NCBI GenBank assembly: GCA_036023115.1
Contig: JAYKKT010000036.1
Location: forward strand, 6,225,501 to 6,289,500
Reading direction: 5' to 3'
From: Brasenia schreberi
Lineage: Eukaryota > Streptophyta > Magnoliopsida > Nymphaeales > Cabombaceae
Length of the DNA: 64,000 nucleotides
A program made the position numbers and the translations under genes. The notes beneath the pieces were generated by a model. The model made no database searches. It was not told the origin of the DNA and worked only from the letters and a program-made list of their open reading frames with translations. Positions 61,155 to 64,000 of this stretch are shown here, piece by piece. How positions within the stretch are numbered: the first letter of the stretch is position 1; each line of letters starts with the position of its first letter.

Positions 61155-62835
61155 CAACCCCTAACGTACCGTACCCTAATACTGGGTACTTAACATATCG
61201 ATACGCTGGTACCGGTACGTTAAAAATTAGCGGGCTTTCAACCATTATTTTTGAAATTTGGATCAGGTCGACTCTCCAACTCTAACCTCATTTGGGTACA
61301 TCGAAGGGTTTAAGGGTTGTAAAACCCCTTAACCCAAACTTATTCGGCATTCGCTGTTCTCTCTCTTTGGCACTCTGCACTATCACCGGCGCGTGACGGG
61401 CGACCATTCACGGGCGGGATCACCGGAAAGGCGACGGTCTTCCGGAGATTTTGAAGGTTCTCACTTCTCTTTCTCTGTGTTTTTAGGTGAGGAACCATCG
61501 ATTCCTCCTGATGATGTTCAGATGACACAATCATGATGGACTGATCGTGTTTTTCATGTGCGCCCATTGAGTTTTGAGACCGGCCATGGTTGAATCCCCA
61601 GGACACGATAGTCGTTCACAGAACTCAGGGCGGCTTGCTCTGACCGAGACTCCACTTTGGAGTCCGTCCATATTTTGAACACTGAACACTGGTCATGAAT
61701 TCTCACCGGACGCCAGGGCATCCCATTCTGTGGCCCCTGGGATTCCAATTCTCACGCATCGTGAGAAATTGAGAATCCATTTGATTTGAGTCATTTGACT
61801 CACAAAAGGGCTCACTGCCTAAGTTTTTCTTCTCTTTATGTTTGTTGCATTAAGGAAATATTTTGTATTTTGTAATTAATTAATCATTACTGGATACTAT
61901 GTGCATGTGGGAGCATTGTTCTCTTTGCTTCAGGCTTTTCACTTTTCATAGTATACTATGCTTTTTAGATGCCTGATGTTATATTTTAGAGTTTTGATAT
62001 GAAAGTTATATGTATAAAGTTGAAAATGTTATTGAATGAATATTTCTTGTTTTGATTTGATATACTTGTTACTTGGTATTGCATTTATGATCTTTTTTAA
62101 CAGTGGCATACCCGTACTTTTTTTTTGAAATGTGCATACCCGGCCGGCACCCATACCAGTACCATACTTGTATCCATGCAATGCAGCTCGATAGTGATGT
62201 AGGTCATTTTCAGTTCAAGGGCTATCAGTTGAGATGTTAACTATACATGTAACAATGCAGGGCTAGCTAGTTTCTGCTGTCTTATTCACGTCCAACTTTG
62301 GTTATGGATGCAAATAAAGTCTCCGGAAGGGATGGCGGACGAGTGTCTCTACACGACATACAGTTGGTATGGAGTTGTTGAGTTCTTTTATGATTTATTT
62401 TAAACGAGGAATGTATTTATGATTTGAGTGGTGTGCCTTAGAATCAATATCCTTGTTTTCCTTTGTATTGACAAATATGCGTATTTCTTGTTCTGACCCT
62501 TAATTGTGATATCCATGAGAAGAAAGAAAAAGGAAATAACTTGCAAAAAGCTATCTCTAATGATTTCAGTTTTATCTTTTTAAGTTGCATGAGTGTTTTA
62601 TCTATTGTTGTTTTGGTCATTTATTTATTGTTTTTGCATTTCTTTTAATGTTTACAGTCCACCATTACTAAAATATCATTAGATGATCATTACTAAAGTA
62701 TTTCGATTTCAGGGTGGGATTAACCTTATCGTGCGAGCCTAAGTCACAAAGACACCTCTAGGAGGTGGAGCGTCGGCCCCGACACTGACACCGACACGGT
62801 GTCGTGTTTTTCCGAAACGATCAACGTGTTGCACG
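61155..62835. other. No gene; includes a CpG-rich patch and dispersed GGTACC/GTGTCGG words
   Basis: 61165-61235 and 62098-62180 contain GGTACCGGTACG- and CATACCGGTACC-type words. 61340-61760 is less AT-rich, with CpGs (CACCGGCGCGTGACGGGCGA), and could be an old gene 5' end, but no protein family is recognised. 62775-62815 has GACACCGACACGGTGTCGTG, a common plant dispersed-repeat word. Confidence 0.4.
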
Positions 62836-62840
62836 ATGTT

Positions 62841-63032
62841 GATAGATTCGTGCTTCTCGCTCTTCTATTATGATTATATAAACTCAATTCAATTAGGGCA
62901 GTATAATATTCAGAATCCAATACATACAAGGATAAATAATTTTTTCAAAAAGGTCTAAAATTCTTTGTAAGTAAAACGCAATTGCTTATTCGACAGATTC
63001 GTGCTTCTCACTCTTCTATTATGATTATATAA
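62841..63032. repeat. 41-bp direct repeat, 151 bp apart
   Basis: AGATTCGTGCTTCTC followed by CTCTTCTATTATGATTATAT occurs at 62841-62881 and 62992-63032 with two mismatches. It lies directly downstream of the HTD2-like exon, where the next exons would be expected. Confidence 0.9.
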
Positions 63033-63114
63033 AGAATGATCGAAGAGCGAATCGAAATGCAAGCAGGGCAAAATAAAGAATAAAAAGTACACTTGTTTCG
63101 AAGGAAATGAAATG

Positions 63115-63389
63115 AAAGAACATGCGAAATGGGAGGCGATGATGTTGGGAAAGAGGGAAGCGACGAGCATGCCGTGGACGACGCAATCTTTGAATCCGAA
63201 TCAAAGGGCGAGATCGGGGTGGAAGTGGACTGGGTTGGAGTCATGGCTGAGCTTTGAGTAATCGTCGACGTCGGCGGGAGTGAACGTCCTCATCCTCCTT
63301 AAAACATTGCCTATCCGAATCGGCCGAGTCGATGTAGAAGAAGAAGAAAAGAAGAAAATGGGAGCAGCGAGCTTCTTTCTGAGGATCAT
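63115..63389 (-). pseudogene. HTD2-like mitochondrial 3-hydroxyacyl-thioester dehydratase, first exon with a stop
   Basis: Starting at the ATG at 63389, the frame begins MILRKKLAAPIFFFSSSSTS, a basic, serine-rich leader typical of mitochondrial targeting. It is followed by IRIGNVLRRMRTFTPADVDD, YSKLSHDSNPVHFHPDLAL, then TGA, and in the same frame FGFKDCVVHGMLVASLFPNI and IASHF. This matches the MaoC/hot-dog family (R)-3-hydroxyacyl dehydratase of plant mitochondrial fatty-acid synthesis: the D-x4-H catalytic motif is present as DSNPVH and VHGM follows. The stop falls where the family usually has an arginine or lysine. After IASHF no exon for the rest of the hot-dog fold was found down to about 62700; a direct repeat sits there. 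I infer a pseudogene or a truncated copy, unless the stop is a sequencing error. Confidence 0.75.
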
Positions 63390-63529
63390 GTTCGTGAGCG
63401 GCCATCGGTGAGGAAAGGCGTTCACTTGAGCACCTCCTACAGGTACTTTGTTTGACGGGATTACCCTGATAAAATACAAAAATTTTCAGAAGACGATTAA
63501 TAGGGCTTCAGTTTAGGTTTCAAAATAGG

Positions 63530-63800
63530 ATGAGATAGGGCAGACAATCACCACCCGACCCTCGAGTATCTTGATGGCAATGGGGCGTGGTGGGATGGGA
63601 TTTCATTCCGCCCGCACCCTCATTGTTAGACATAGACATATCTGATTCCGGTTCACTCAAAACTTGAAATTGTAAGGTTTTTGAATAGTTGGTTTTAAGC
63701 TAATTTGGGTTTGGATCCATAATCGATAATTTTATAAAAAATTAAAAATATCAAAACCGACCCTTTGAAATTGCCGGTTCCTATTTGAATTCAGTTACGG
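63530..63800. repeat. hAT-type terminal words and a GGTTCGG-type block
   Basis: 63572-63605 (GATGGCAATGGGGCGTGG) resembles the end of the element at 8.28-11.08 kb. 63640-63800 is an AACCGACC/GGTTC-type degenerate repeat. No coding potential. Confidence 0.4.
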
Positions 63801-63839
63801 TTTGCTATAAAAAATAATTTGGGTTTTCAAAGACACTCC

Positions 63840-63960
63840 AATTCCTTTCACAACTCGTTGCGCTACAGTTTTGACTCAGAATTCTGACTGCAAAATCCTT
63901 AAGGTTTGAGCAATCACTTCCAAACCTATTCCAATTTCCACCAAACATCTGTAGAAAAAG
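63840..63960 (-). pseudogene. hAT transposase fragment (dimerisation region)
   Basis: One minus-strand frame reads DCSNLKDFAVRILSQNCSAT, then SCERNWS, the conserved start of the hAT C-terminal dimerisation domain. It shares GTTTGAGCAATCACTTC and AAACCTATT words with 2110-2150 in the transposase relic at the left edge. Only about 30 residues are recognisable; the rest may lie beyond the window. Confidence 0.65.
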
Positions 63961-64000
63961 GCAAACATTAGGGACATAATCCACAATAATATAAGATGTA

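Noticed and set aside
61340..61748. Minus-strand 64- and 88-codon frames
   Set aside because: In a locally less AT-rich patch, but no conserved domain, and the two frames overlap each other.

Overview
The window looks like nuclear DNA of a flowering plant. It carries plant-specific gene families (Dof, R2R3-MYB with the usual 133/130-bp first two exons, an ATXR5/6-type H3K27 methyltransferase, and pieces of AIPP2-like, ICR and VFB F-box genes). It is AT-rich, full of decayed transposons and broken by long TC/TA microsatellites. I cannot name the species. Genes are sparse: I support three intact gene models and one partial model, with repeats and gene relics between them.

Layout. 0-12 kb: repeats only, namely a decayed hAT transposase (1.6-2.9 kb, - strand), a MITE joined to a compound microsatellite (4.7-5.0 kb), tRNA-derived SINE-like pieces, and a 2.8-kb hAT-type element with clear terminal inverted repeats (8.28-11.08 kb). 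12.3-13.9 kb: a Dof transcription factor (- strand) with a 5'UTR intron and a 100-bp tandem duplication in its upstream region. 14-23 kb: MITEs, microsatellites and a very long LTR-like block (17.8-21.2 kb) with a 42-bp repeat array, a strongly G-rich domain and a TATA box inside a perfect inverted repeat. 23.2-26.6 kb: four RTE-type non-LTR retrotransposon fragments in one orientation. 27.9-31.9 kb: a complete six-exon ATXR5/6-like gene (- strand); its large third intron holds an old RTE copy interrupted by a younger, opposite one. 33.9-35.8 kb: three tandem copies of a ~0.6-kb repeat. 36-41 kb: MITEs and an RTE fragment. 41.6-43.8 kb: a three-exon R2R3-MYB gene (+ strand). 45.1-46.8 kb: three phase-compatible exons of an AIPP2-like chromatin gene without its N-terminal part. 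47.7-50.2 kb: broken pieces of three unrelated genes (VFB F-box, ICR coiled coil, RRM protein) packed together. 51.6-52.8 kb: an RTE copy with its 5' part inverted, as expected from twin priming. 54.2-55.7 kb: a decayed plant mobile domain (PMD) gene. 56.6-59.1 kb: a second LTR-like block whose TATA box also lies inside an inverted repeat. 63.1-63.4 kb: an HTD2-like mitochondrial dehydratase first exon with a stop codon. The right edge holds another hAT transposase fragment.

The intact genes are not a pathway. They are two DNA-binding regulators (Dof, MYB) and a replication-coupled heterochromatin enzyme (ATXR5/6-like). I found no dedicated new multi-gene system. The most notable structure is in the mobile and relic DNA: the three-gene fragment cluster, the inverted RTE copy, the TATA-in-palindrome motif shared by two LTR-like blocks, and the repeated joining of MITEs to compound microsatellites. 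All exon boundaries come from reading splice signals and phase, without transcript evidence.
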